Origin: Oceanospirillum sp048268485
GTDB taxonomy: Bacteria > Pseudomonadota > Gammaproteobacteria > Pseudomonadales > Halomonadaceae
NCBI GenBank assembly: GCA_048268485.1
Contig: JBLWVL010000009.1
Span: 55,818-119,817, forward strand
Reading direction: 5' to 3'
DNA length: 64,000 bases
Below are positions 45,801-53,528 of the stretch, in pieces (within the stretch, counting starts at the first letter, position 1; each line of letters starts with the position of its first letter). The position numbers were made by a program, and so were the translations under genes. The notes under the pieces are model-generated. The model had not been told where the DNA came from and did no database searches. It saw only the letters and a list, made by a program, of their open reading frames with translations.

Positions 45801-45957
45801 GGTTCAGTGCCTGGGATTTCTTAAGCTCAGTTTGGTGTCGGTCCCAGACGAAAATCAGCAGTAGACACATGATAAATGTCGCAATAAAGGTTATTACGAC
45901 AGAGAGATGCATACCATTTTTGGGCTGTTTCTGGGTGGCTGTGCCTGCTGGTGACAT
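42826..45957 (-). CDS. Hybrid sensor histidine kinase: CHASE-HisKA-HATPase-REC-REC-Hpt
   Basis: 1043 residues from ATG 45957. Membrane helices near 18-37 and about 265-290 flank a CHASE-like periplasmic domain (about 40-260). Then come HisKA with NMSHEIRTPMNAIIGL, HATPase with GTGLGLSIT, two receivers (Asp in LLLVDMSLPDING and AVLMDIQMPVMDG) and Hpt with AHTLKGVAGNLGA. It can run a full His-Asp-His relay by itself and pass phosphate to a free receiver, perhaps the orphan OmpR or the REC-GGDEF protein nearby. A TTG at 45984 was rejected in favour of the ATG behind CAGGA. Confidence 0.88.
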   Translation of the reverse strand: MSPAGTATQKQPKNGMHLSVVITFIATFIMCLLLIFVWDRHQTELKKSQALNLARDYSTALQVHLEHSLSITYSLAAMVRQKRIDSFESLSQNLLPYFPSVSAIALLPDGIVTKIAPLKGNAAALGQNEFSDPHRATESLRAKQKNSLTLAGPFELKQGGMGIIGRLPIVNTDPKQTFWGFVSVTLKLQDVLETARMSELEHLGFNWHLWKATGDDQQKTISSSPLELAADPVSQTLNLPNSSWHLDITPTNGWRNITGLSVLMISSLVLSIISALMTHMRINTKSYRKQLEVALKTAESATQAKSEFLANMSHEIRTPMNAIIGLTELCLRTDLSPRQQDYLNKTMASGRSLLGLINDILDFSKIEAGKLELEEIPFDLDRVFDQLWVVVSEPAREKGLELLFHREEDVPYGLKGDPLRIGQILINLVGNSIKFTHQGQVVVSVSLNRALDNNLIELKFIVEDSGIGMTESQQNKLFQSFSQADSSTTRRYGGTGLGLSITSQLVKLMQGKIGVESQPGKGSRFFFTIQLGTETPLQPSPKEIIVKHKLEGYRILVVDDNAAARSIFLSYLHSFGFTAQAVSSPSETLQALRRTERPFDLLLVDMSLPDINGLALIQQIMQDDSLDHKPRCILVSAFAREDVLAEPGAEHLSSFLQKPVNPSFLLDSIVDALGFAPFSNHKKDNVSQSKPAELEGIQGARILLVEDNDINQQVASELLTQASLFVEVADNGQEAVEKLKNNSFDAVLMDIQMPVMDGYEATRIIRNELGLTKLPVIALTANALQEDREKSISAGMNAHINKPIDPDILLNTLIDWVPAAQRVQPEKRIAEEPIVADISLPESVEADLNTSAGLKRLASNRQAYQRLLKRFAKGQQNFIKDLDHAIASDNSEEAIRMAHTLKGVAGNLGAETLQQHAGELEASLKDLATDNYQAHRDQTAQALQRVLNILNNWLNKTPETSQPLMIEVDTTETEVFDDKKIPEVALKELSDLLEAYDPAAIKKTEQLLSQPLDESLRKSLQRTLVLAGEYDFEAALDELLSQK

Positions 45958-46046
45958 GAGTAACATCCTGTCTGTTGCTAGCAATGGGTATAGTTTCTAA
46001 CGAGGTTTGAACCATGGTGCCGATCAAACCATAATGGAATTGGCCA

Positions 46047-46098
46047 CAAAAAAACCCGCTCCGACGTTTAGTTAAAACTAAGTATCGTGCGGGTTTCT
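46047..46098 (-). terminator. Rho-independent terminator of fabAB
   Basis: On the minus strand GCGGGTTTTTTT ends a hairpin whose outer stem is AACCCGC/GCGGGTT and whose inner stem is TTAGTT/AACTAA. It lies just past the fabB stop. Confidence 0.85.
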
Positions 46099-46130
46099 TG
46101 TTACAGCTGAAAGCTATTCAGCGATGCTGA

Positions 46131-47360
46131 TTAGTCTTCAAAGCGCTGCATGATCAGGGTGGCGTTAGTGCCGCCGAAGCCGAAGCTGTTGGACATGACG
46201 CGATCCAGAGTTACGCCTTCACGCAGTTCCGTCACGATATCCAGGCCCTGCGCCTGCTCATCCAGCTCTTCCACGTTAGCAGAAGCGGTGATGAAGTCAT
46301 GCTTCATCATCAGCAGGCTGTAGATCGCTTCCTGTACGCCAGTAGCGCCCAGGGAGTGACCAGTCAAAGATTTGGTAGAGCTCATTGCTGGGGGCTTGTC
46401 GCCGTCTTCTTTACAGAATACTGCTCTAACCGCCTTAAGTTCAGCCACATCTCCAACTGGCGTCGAGGTGCCGTGAGTATTGATATAGTCAACATCACCG
46501 TCAACCGTTGCCAGTGCCTGTTCCATACAGCGCTGAGCGCCTTCACCGGAAGGAGCCACCATATCGTAGCCATCAGACGTTGCACCGTAGCCAACAACTT
46601 CAGCATAAATTTTTGCGCCACGGGCTTTAGCGTGTTCCAGCTCTTCCAGAACCAGCATGCCGCCTCCGCCTGCGATAACAAAACCATCTCGGTTCGCATC
46701 GTAAGCACGGGAAGCTTTTTCAGGGGTGTCGTTATACTTGGTAGACAGCGCACCCATTGCATCAAACAGGCAGCTTAGTGTCCAGTGTTCCTCTTCACCA
46801 CCACCGGCAAATACAATATCTTGTTTACCCATCTGAATCTGCTCAACACCGGCACCAATACAATGAGCGCTGGTCGCACAGGCCGAGGAGATCGAGTAGT
46901 TCACACCCTTGATTTTGAATGGTGTTGCCAGGCAGGCAGATACAGTACTACCCATGGTGCGTGTAACTCGGTAAGGGCCAACTCGGCGTAAACCTTTTTC
47001 ACGCAGAATATCTGCAGCTTCCACCTGATCTGCAGAAGATGCGCCTCCGGAGCCTGCAATCAGACCAGTACGCACGTTGGAGACCTGATCTTCACTCAGG
47101 CCTGAATCGGCAATAGCCTGTTGCATGGACAGGTATGCGTAGCCCGCAGCGTCGCCCATAAAACGTTTCAGCTTACGGTCAATCATCTCATCGAGATTGA
47201 TATCCACAGAGCCGGAAACATGGCTGCGGAAGCCGCGATCACGGTACTCTTCATTAAACTTGATACCAGAGCGTCCATGACGCAGGGACTCAAGCACGGA
47301 GGCAACGTCATTACCCAGGCAGGATACAATGCCCATTCCGGTTACAACTACACGTCTCAT
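46131..47360 (-). CDS. fabB: 3-oxoacyl-ACP synthase I
   Basis: 409 residues. Condensing enzyme for elongating acyl chains and needed for unsaturated fatty acids. The catalytic Cys is in SISSACATSAHCIG, and the two His are in NTHGTSTPVGD and KSLTGHSLGATG. The C-terminal FGFGGTNATLI is present. It follows fabA by 15 bases, the standard fabA-fabB operon for the anaerobic unsaturated route, and ends in a terminator. Confidence 0.97.
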   Translation of the reverse strand: MRRVVVTGMGIVSCLGNDVASVLESLRHGRSGIKFNEEYRDRGFRSHVSGSVDINLDEMIDRKLKRFMGDAAGYAYLSMQQAIADSGLSEDQVSNVRTGLIAGSGGASSADQVEAADILREKGLRRVGPYRVTRTMGSTVSACLATPFKIKGVNYSISSACATSAHCIGAGVEQIQMGKQDIVFAGGGEEEHWTLSCLFDAMGALSTKYNDTPEKASRAYDANRDGFVIAGGGGMLVLEELEHAKARGAKIYAEVVGYGATSDGYDMVAPSGEGAQRCMEQALATVDGDVDYINTHGTSTPVGDVAELKAVRAVFCKEDGDKPPAMSSTKSLTGHSLGATGVQEAIYSLLMMKHDFITASANVEELDEQAQGLDIVTELREGVTLDRVMSNSFGFGGTNATLIMQRFED

Positions 47361-47375
47361 GGTTAGCCCTCTGTC

Positions 47376-47891
47376 TTAGAAGTTATCTGTTGAAGTAAAC
47401 AGACCCACACGCAGATCTTTTGCGGTGTAAATCTCACGACCATCAACTGATACCGAGCCATCAGCGATACCCAGGCAAAGTTTGCGGGAGATAACGCGCT
47501 TAATAGTGATCTTGTAGGTCACCAGCTTAGCGGTTGGCAGGATCTGGCCTGTGAATTTAACTTCACCACTGCCAAGGGCACGACCCTTGCCAGCATTGCC
47601 CAACCAGCCCAGATGGAAGCCTACCAGCTGCCACATAGCATCAAGTCCAAGACAGCCAGGCATTACCGGGTCGCCCGGGAAATGGCAGTCGAAGAACCAA
47701 AGATCAGGTGTGATATCCAGTTCGGCGATAATCTCGCCTTTACCGTGTTCGCCGCCATCCTCAGTAATACTGACGATACGGTCCAACATAAGCATATTAG
47801 GTGCAGGCAGCTGAGCATTGCCTGGACCAAATAGCTCCCCTTGGCTGCATTGCAGCAACTCTTCACGGCTATAAGAATTTTGCTTGGTCAC
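47376..47891 (-). CDS. fabA: 3-hydroxydecanoyl-ACP dehydratase/isomerase
   Basis: 171 residues. Dehydrates 3-hydroxydecanoyl-ACP and isomerises the product to cis-3-decenoyl-ACP, the branch point for unsaturated fatty acids. The active-site His is in FFDCHFPGDPVMPGCLGLDAMWQLVGF, which also holds the Asp. Length equals E. coli FabA (172). The upstream region holds a TTGACG hexamer and an inverted repeat that may be a regulator site. Confidence 0.97.
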   Translation of the reverse strand: MTKQNSYSREELLQCSQGELFGPGNAQLPAPNMLMLDRIVSITEDGGEHGKGEIIAELDITPDLWFFDCHFPGDPVMPGCLGLDAMWQLVGFHLGWLGNAGKGRALGSGEVKFTGQILPTAKLVTYKITIKRVISRKLCLGIADGSVSVDGREIYTAKDLRVGLFTSTDNF

Positions 47892-47948
47892 AGAAAAAAT
47901 CCAGTGGTTATTATTCGATTTCTGTCAGAAATAGTCGCGCATAGTCTA

Positions 47949-47985
47949 AAACGTGTGGGGGTATATTGCACGTTTACCCCGTCAA
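47949..47985 (-). promoter_or_regulatory. Candidate operator and -35 upstream of fabA
   Basis: AAACGTG (47949-47955) and CACGTTT (47969-47975) form an inverted repeat with a 13-base spacer. On the minus strand TTGACG (47985-47980) lies next to it, with no clear -10. The repeat differs from the E. coli FabR/FadR sites as I remember them, so the regulator is unknown. Confidence 0.35.
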
Positions 47986-48180
47986 TAAATAGTGCTTGCC
48001 CGAGTGAAAGCATGATTGCAGTATAGGAAAAAGCGCTAAAGAGCGGTAGTCCCTAGGGTTAGCGGCCTGTTTCTGCTATCAATCATACACTTTCTATTTG
48101 TGCCGGAAGTGTGAAACTGCCCGGCACTACAGGAAAAAGAATCTTTGTCTTTATATGATAATTATAGACAGTATCCTCTC

Positions 48181-49668
48181 TTATGATGGGGTTTTTATGG
48201 GGTGGTCGCCTGGTACAGGCTTAACTGCTTTAAAAGCCGCCATCATTCTCTCTTTGCCTTCTTTAAGGTCTGCCATCGGATTCGGATAGCCCTGCACATA
48301 ACCTTTCGGTTGGATGCGCTGCTTTGCGGGTAACTTTGCCAGCTCCGGCACAAAGCGGGCGATAAACTCACCCTGAGCATCAAAGCGCTCGGCCTGACGG
48401 TAGGGGCTTAACAGTCGAAAATATGGCACGGCATCGGTGCCGGTAGATGCGGCCCATTGCCAACCGCCATTATTCGATGCCAGATCCGCATCCACCAGAT
48501 GTTGCATAAACCAGCGTTCCCCTTCATGCCAGTCAATCAGCAGGTACTTACTCAGGAAAACGGCAGTCAGCATCCGCAGGCGGTTGTGCATCCAACCGGT
48601 TTCTTTCAGCTGGCGCATCGCAGCATCCACCAGTGGAAAACCGGTTTTTCCCTCCTGCCAGCGTTGCAGCTCCTCCGGAGCGTTGCGCCATTGGATATTG
48701 GACGTTTCTTTTTTAAAAGGCTGGTTGCGGCTCAGTTCCGGATACAAAACCAGCAGATGACGATAAAAATCCCGCCACAGTAGTTCACCCTGCCAGGTGC
48801 TGGCGGATTCTGCAGCAGCCGGATCACTCAGCCGTATCTGCTCCGCAGCACGCCAGCAACTTTTAACAGAGAGCTTACCCGTTGCCAGCATCGGTGACAG
48901 CAGACTGGTGCCTTTAGCATCGGCCGGAAAATCACGTTGCGTTTTATAGCGATTGATCGGCTGTCCGCAGAACAGCTCCAGCTGATGAAAAGCCTCTTTT
49001 TCGGTGGCGGGCCAGCGTTGCTGGATCGGATCATCCGAATAGTTTTGGGGCTGAAAAATCACCCCGTCCGACTGAGCCAATGACAGCGATTCGATCTTTG
49101 GCTGCAAACTCTGTTGTGCATCAGAAATCACAGGAGCGGGGGAAGGGAAGGTCTGCACCGGCTGTTGGGCAATCATCTGTTGCGTCTGTTTGCGAAACGG
49201 TGTGTAAACTCGGTAGGGGGTGCCATCATTTTTCAGCACACTGCCCAATGGCAGAAGGCTCTGGTCATGGAACAGCTGACAATGGATTCCCGCCGGTTCT
49301 GCCTGAGCGATAAGCTGCTGATCCCGTTGACGCTCATGCAGTTCCGGTTCTTCGTTGGCGAAAATCTGATGGCAGTTCAGCCGCTGGCACAGTTGGAGCA
49401 GCGCCGGGATTTGTCCGGCAAAGGTCGCCACATCCAGACAGATCAGAGGGATATGCAACGCATCAAGCTCTTCTTTGAGATCCAGCAGGCAGCGCTCGGT
49501 ATAGCGCATCCGGTTTTGTCCCCAATCATGGGACTGCCATTGCTCAAGGGGGCGAAGAAAACAGGCGATAACTTCAGCCTCTTCCTGCTGGGCCCGCTGG
49601 CAGGCGGTAAAGAGCGCGGGGTTATCATGAACTCTCAGATCTGACCTGAACCATACCAGTTGTGCCAT
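48181..49668 (-). CDS. phrB: Deoxyribodipyrimidine photolyase (CPD, class I)
   Basis: 495 residues. Repairs pyrimidine dimers with blue light using FADH- and an antenna cofactor. Starts LVWFRSDLRVHDNPAL; the FAD region includes RDFYRHLLVLYPELSRNQPF and TGFPLVDAAMRQLKETGWMHNRLRM, followed by LIDWHEGERWFMQHLVDADLASNNGGWQWAASTGTDA. It lies downstream of merR and rudS in one minus-strand operon, with AAGGAAG before its start. The operon therefore repairs light damage to DNA as well as RNA. Confidence 0.95.
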   Translation of the reverse strand: MAQLVWFRSDLRVHDNPALFTACQRAQQEEAEVIACFLRPLEQWQSHDWGQNRMRYTERCLLDLKEELDALHIPLICLDVATFAGQIPALLQLCQRLNCHQIFANEEPELHERQRDQQLIAQAEPAGIHCQLFHDQSLLPLGSVLKNDGTPYRVYTPFRKQTQQMIAQQPVQTFPSPAPVISDAQQSLQPKIESLSLAQSDGVIFQPQNYSDDPIQQRWPATEKEAFHQLELFCGQPINRYKTQRDFPADAKGTSLLSPMLATGKLSVKSCWRAAEQIRLSDPAAAESASTWQGELLWRDFYRHLLVLYPELSRNQPFKKETSNIQWRNAPEELQRWQEGKTGFPLVDAAMRQLKETGWMHNRLRMLTAVFLSKYLLIDWHEGERWFMQHLVDADLASNNGGWQWAASTGTDAVPYFRLLSPYRQAERFDAQGEFIARFVPELAKLPAKQRIQPKGYVQGYPNPMADLKEGKERMMAAFKAVKPVPGDHPIKTPS

Positions 49669-49737
49669 ATCGCTTCCTTTTTTGTCTCTGATTCTATCTC
49701 TACCGATTCAATACAGGTGTTTTTGATGCCGGCAGCA

Positions 49738-50691
49738 TCAGAACTCCTGTCGTTTGTCGTTCAGTAGCTCCGGCCAGTCTTCAGCGATCTGCCAGCCGCA
49801 TTCGGTAAAGATATCCGGCTGAATTCTGGCCAGAGGACCAGCCAGCCAGCAGGGTGGACTTATTGTCTTAAGTTGTTGCTGTTCACTCTGCTTCAGCGGT
49901 GTGGTTTTCTCATTGCCCAACAGTAAAACACCGCTCAGGGGTTGCTGCTGTTCAATCAGGTGCAGTAGCGACCAGCCCGGTAATTCATCCATCAGCAGCA
50001 CGGGAATATTCAGATCAGTACACATGAGTGCTGCCAGCCAGAGTTCAAACTTGGGGGATTGCGTCGGCAGATGACTGACCAGCAGGCGTTTCTGCTCTTT
50101 AGCCTGGAGGTTGCGGTGCATCAGGCGGGCACCAACACGATTGCGAAGATAGCTGTCCAGCTGTAGTAGCATCAGCTGACGGCGCTCACCCTCGGGTTCA
50201 GCGTATAGATTGGCCTGTAACGGTTGCCAGAAAAAACGCATCAGCAGAGCCGCCGGATAGATGGCGCTGACCTGGTTCAGGGTCTGGTCAAAGCGGATCA
50301 TATTGCCTTGCTGCAGCGCCGCCATGGATTCATCCAACACCGGCTGCCAGTCCGGCTCAGGGTTGTTCGGCTGCGTTGTCGGGTTTGGTGCTTGGGAGGC
50401 GGCTTCCCGTTTGGTCAAGGGTGGTAACAGCTTAGCTATCTGTCCGACAGAAACTCCGCGGCCCAGCCATTGCTGGATCTGCTCGATTCGTTCGATATCA
50501 AACTCCGAATACAGGCGGTGTCCCTTATGGGTGCGCTGAGGTTTGATCAGACCGTAGCGACGCTCCCAAGCGCGGAGCGTTACCGGATTGACGCCGGTAC
50601 GCTCAGAAACTTCCCTGATAGGCAGCCAGCGATCTGTGTCACTGGCGATTTCTGTTGTGCTAAAAGGGTGAAGTGTGGGGGATTGGCTCAT
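49738..50691 (-). CDS. MerR-family regulator with B12-domain-like C-terminus lacking the ligand histidine
   Basis: 317 residues. The N-terminal MerR helix-turn-helix (about 22-90, LPIREVSERTGVNPVTLRAWERRYGLIKPQRT..GHRLYSEFD) is of the MlrA/CarH/LitR subtype. The C-terminal part (about 115-310) has the shape of their cobalamin domain. In B12-using members the loop near 211-217 carries E-x-H-x-x-G; here it is SPKFELW with no His, and the upstream E-H pair is replaced by ER (169-170). This suggests a B12-independent form like MlrA/BluR. It lies between rudS and phrB and probably binds the paired TTGTACAA boxes above rudS. Confidence 0.82.
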   Translation of the reverse strand: MSQSPTLHPFSTTEIASDTDRWLPIREVSERTGVNPVTLRAWERRYGLIKPQRTHKGHRLYSEFDIERIEQIQQWLGRGVSVGQIAKLLPPLTKREAASQAPNPTTQPNNPEPDWQPVLDESMAALQQGNMIRFDQTLNQVSAIYPAALLMRFFWQPLQANLYAEPEGERRQLMLLQLDSYLRNRVGARLMHRNLQAKEQKRLLVSHLPTQSPKFELWLAALMCTDLNIPVLLMDELPGWSLLHLIEQQQPLSGVLLLGNEKTTPLKQSEQQQLKTISPPCWLAGPLARIQPDIFTECGWQIAEDWPELLNDKRQEF

Positions 50692-50768
50692 TATCTTTCC
50701 TGCTGCCCCTGGTGGGGTGTATTCGTGTCGCTGTCTTTTTCTTCGATTGGTATCAGATTGATGGGGCG

Positions 50769-51755
50769 TTAAACGCCATCAATCGCCAGATCTTCCGGGT
50801 AAGGGTAGAGATAGCGATAGTTACCGGCATATTCACAACCGTGCACCTCAAACAGATGTCGCATCAGTACCAGAGGCGCGATCAGCGGGATCATGCCAGT
50901 ACGGTAATTATCAAGGGTCTGGCGCAGATTTTGGCGCTCTGAGCTGGTCAGTTTCTCTTTCAGATAACCCTGCAGGTGCATCAGGGTATTAGTGTGATTT
51001 TCACGGGTAGCCGGCTCTTTCAGAATCGCCATAAATTTGGGCAGGTACTCTTTGGCCTTCTGTTCCACGCTGGATTTATCCACACCCGCCAGCCATTTAC
51101 CCAGATCCCGATAGGCCTGTTGGTTGTGTGCCATTAGCAGAGGCTTGTATTGGGTGTGGAAATCGAGCAGTGCTTTGGGTGTCATACCTGCTTCTTCCAG
51201 CGCCTGCCAGGTGTTGTAGGCGTAAACACGGGTCAGAAAGCTCTCCCGTAGCTGAGGGTCGGTCAGGCGTCCGCTTTCCTCAACCGGTAGCTCCGGATAG
51301 GTACGCATTAATGTTTCAGCAAAGATACCGCCCTGGGATATATCTGACCGGTTACCATTTTCGCGATAGACCTTTACCCGGGCCATACCGCAGCTGGGTG
51401 ACTTGCCCAGCAGCACATAACCGCTCAGGCCTGATAGTTGCTCAACCGCCTGCTCGCTGAACTCTGTCAGCTGCTCGGTGTAATCATTATCACTTTTCGT
51501 ACCCCGAACCCGCACTTCGTCCTGTATGCTGACCAGCCGGATCGGTTCCCGGGGGATGCTCATACCTGCACCGACCTCAGGGCAGGTTGATATAAAGGTG
51601 AAGTGTTTTGCCAGAACATCTGTGCAGTAGCGGGCGTGTTTATGTCCGCCGTCAAAACGAACCTGTTCTCCCAGCAGGCATTGACTGATGCCGACGCGAA
51701 TGTCGCGATCCGGAAAAGCTGATGATTGTGATGTCGTTGTGGTGGCGTTTGTCAT
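50769..51755 (-). CDS. rudS: RudS-type tRNA 4-thiouridine desulfidase (TudS-DUF1722 fusion)
   Basis: 328 residues. The N-terminal TudS/DUF523 domain has the cysteines expected for a catalytic [4Fe-4S] cluster in ISQCLLGEQVRFDGGHK, STCPEVGAGMSIPREP and LGKSPSCGMARVK. The C-terminal DUF1722 domain spans about 200-320. This fusion was described as RudS, which removes sulfur from the near-UV-sensitive s4U of tRNA. ATG 51755 is chosen; the frame is open to 51908 but crosses the paired operator boxes. Next to photolyase, the role fits protection from or recovery after near-UV light. Confidence 0.85.
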   Translation of the reverse strand: MTNATTTTSQSSAFPDRDIRVGISQCLLGEQVRFDGGHKHARYCTDVLAKHFTFISTCPEVGAGMSIPREPIRLVSIQDEVRVRGTKSDNDYTEQLTEFSEQAVEQLSGLSGYVLLGKSPSCGMARVKVYRENGNRSDISQGGIFAETLMRTYPELPVEESGRLTDPQLRESFLTRVYAYNTWQALEEAGMTPKALLDFHTQYKPLLMAHNQQAYRDLGKWLAGVDKSSVEQKAKEYLPKFMAILKEPATRENHTNTLMHLQGYLKEKLTSSERQNLRQTLDNYRTGMIPLIAPLVLMRHLFEVHGCEYAGNYRYLYPYPEDLAIDGV

Positions 51756-51847
51756 AGCAACAGACCTCTGTCGGTACTCAAATGAGTTGGGGGGCGAAGA
51801 GTCTTGGTCAAAGTGCTCAAGGCTCTGCAGGTAGCTGTTACTTATAA

Positions 51848-51873
51848 TTGTACAAAAAAATAAAATTGTACAA
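51848..51873 (-). promoter_or_regulatory. Paired TTGTACAA boxes upstream of rudS-merR-phrB (MlrA-like site)
   Basis: TTGTACAA occurs at 51848-51855 and 51866-51873. As a pair they give TTGTACA-N12-TGTACAA, the same half-sites and spacing as the reported E. coli MlrA target. The pair ends one base before the cbiX-like stop codon and lies 93 bases above rudS. Confidence 0.7.
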
Positions 51874-52290
51874 CTATTTTTTGTCTGAAAAATCGAGATC
51901 CGCTGCAATAGAGGTTAAAGCCTCGGTCATTTTCGGATGAATGCCCACTGGATCATGCAGGGTAAAGGTCAGATTGGGAAAGCGTTCATTCAGCCCCGAA
52001 ATCTGATTTGGGACATCCTGTCTCAGGTGACGACCAGCGGAGAAGAACAGCGGCAGAATTTCAATATCAATCGCCTGGCCTTCAGGCTGCTCATTAGCAA
52101 TATCTTCCAGTGATGGGCCGCAAAGCTCCATAAATCCTAGCTTTACGGGGTGGGGTTGGTTTGCCGCGATGCTGGCGGTCATCTCCTGAAAAGGCTTTTG
52201 CCAGGCGGGGTCGCTGCTACCGTGAGCCAGCAGTACAAGCAGTGTCTGGCGATTGTTATTCTGGAGTGGTGCCGGGTCGGTTACGGACAT
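51874..52290 (-). CDS. CbiX/SirB-type single-domain class II chelatase
   Basis: 138 residues. The motif LAHGSSDPAWQKPFQEMT near residue 22 gives the catalytic His, and PLFFSAGRHLRQDVP near 85 gives the second one. The single-domain length matches small cobalt or ferro-chelatases such as CbiXS or SirB. It may insert cobalt or iron into sirohydrochlorin; the metal is not predictable. It shares the intergenic boxes with the divergent epimerase-like gene. Confidence 0.82.
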   Translation of the reverse strand: MSVTDPAPLQNNNRQTLLVLLAHGSSDPAWQKPFQEMTASIAANQPHPVKLGFMELCGPSLEDIANEQPEGQAIDIEILPLFFSAGRHLRQDVPNQISGLNERFPNLTFTLHDPVGIHPKMTEALTSIAADLDFSDKK

Positions 52291-52355
52291 TGCGAAAGCC
52301 TTTTCAGTGAGTGTTATCAGAGGGTCTGATCCGAAAATGTGTCTCAGAAGTATAC

Positions 52356-52382
52356 TTGTACAAGATTAAAAAAATTATACAA
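52356..52382 (+). promoter_or_regulatory. Second paired TTGTACAA-type site in the cbiX/epimerase divergent region
   Basis: TTGTACAA (52356-52363) and TTATACAA (52375-52382) lie 19 bases apart start to start. The second half has one change and the spacing is one base longer than at 51848-51873. It lies between the divergent chelatase and epimerase-like genes. Confidence 0.6.
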
Positions 52383-52447
52383 ATTTATCGGTTTTAAATC
52401 ATACTCAATACGTAGTGTTATTAGCCGGCGGGCGGGAGGCGTATCAG

Positions 52448-53341
52448 ATGAATGTTTTGCTTACAGGTGGCACAGGTTTTATTGGTAAAGCTCTTTGTCA
52501 GCGTCTTCTGGACGAGGGACATGTGCTTTACGTGGTTAGCCGTCGACCAGATCAGGTGAATTCTATTTTGGGGCGGCCAGTGAATGCGGCTGCTGATCCT
52601 CTGCAATGGCTGGATCAGCCTATCGATGTCATGATCAATTTGGCCGGTGCGCCGATCGCTGATGCCCGCTGGAGTGACGCCCGTAAAGAAGAATTGTTGC
52701 AAAGCCGTCTGCGCCCAACGCGTCAGCTGGTTCGTTTTGCAGAGGAGGCAAGCCATAAACCTAAGGTGCTGATCAGTGGCTCTGCTATCGGTTTCTATGG
52801 CGCTCATGGTGATGAAGATGTCACTGAAGCCTCAGACTGCCACGATGAATTTGCTCACCGTCTTTGCCTGGAGTGGGAAACCGAAGCGATGGCTGCAGAG
52901 CAAAGTGGTGTTCGTGTCTGCTTGTTAAGAACCGGCCTGGTTTTAGGGCCTGATGGTGGAATGCTAGATCGCTTACTAACACCCTTTAAACTCGGGTTGG
53001 GAGGGCGGTTAGGCTCCGGTCAGCATTATATGCCATGGATTCACAGAGATGACCTGATTCGCATCATTCTTTTTCTGGCGCAAAGAGATGATATGAAGGG
53101 AGCCTTCAATGGTACTGCGCCAACCCCTGTGCGTAATGCGACCTTCAGTCGTATTCTGGCGGGGGTTCTGAAGCGTCCTATGCTGATGCCGGTCCCTGCG
53201 TGCCTGCTAAAACTGATACTGGGTGAGTTATCGCAGGTGCTTCTGACGGGTGCTAAAGTAGTACCTTACCGACTCGAAGAGGCTGGTTTCAAGTTTCGTT
53301 ACCCCACGGTTAAGCCAGCGCTTGAGCAGATTTTAGAGTGA
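52448..53341 (+). CDS. TIGR01777 family NAD(P)-dependent epimerase/dehydratase (YfcH-like)
   Basis: 297 residues from ATG 52448 behind CGGGAGG. An SDR-type Rossmann start, NVLLTGGTGFIGKALCQRLL, is followed by VMINLAGAPIADARWSDARKEELLQSR and LISGSAIGFYG, then a C-terminal DUF1731-like part (MLMPVPACLLKLILGELSQVLLTGAKVVPYRLEEAGFKFRYPTV, seen in pieces). The substrate is unknown. Placement beside the MerR-type box suggests light- or stress-linked expression. The frame opens at 52415, but the later ATG has the ribosome site. Confidence 0.85.
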   Translation: MNVLLTGGTGFIGKALCQRLLDEGHVLYVVSRRPDQVNSILGRPVNAAADPLQWLDQPIDVMINLAGAPIADARWSDARKEELLQSRLRPTRQLVRFAEEASHKPKVLISGSAIGFYGAHGDEDVTEASDCHDEFAHRLCLEWETEAMAAEQSGVRVCLLRTGLVLGPDGGMLDRLLTPFKLGLGGRLGSGQHYMPWIHRDDLIRIILFLAQRDDMKGAFNGTAPTPVRNATFSRILAGVLKRPMLMPVPACLLKLILGELSQVLLTGAKVVPYRLEEAGFKFRYPTVKPALEQILE

Positions 53342-53528
53342 TCACTGCAGGAGAGTGCGAGAAATATTTTCAAAGCGGTTTAGTTTGTTATTATGGGAGG
53401 CATTAACGGAAAGGTGAGCTGGCATTGTATCCCGCGTATTCAGGGGCATCTATTTTGACAGATGGCTTATTTTGGCAAGATAGCTCACTTCGATAGCAGC
53501 TTATAATGGCATTTTAGGGGCATTTTGG

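Noticed and set aside
51756..51908. Upstream extension of RudS by 51 residues
   Set aside because: It crosses the paired operator boxes and the cbiX-like stop, and lacks similarity to the family start.
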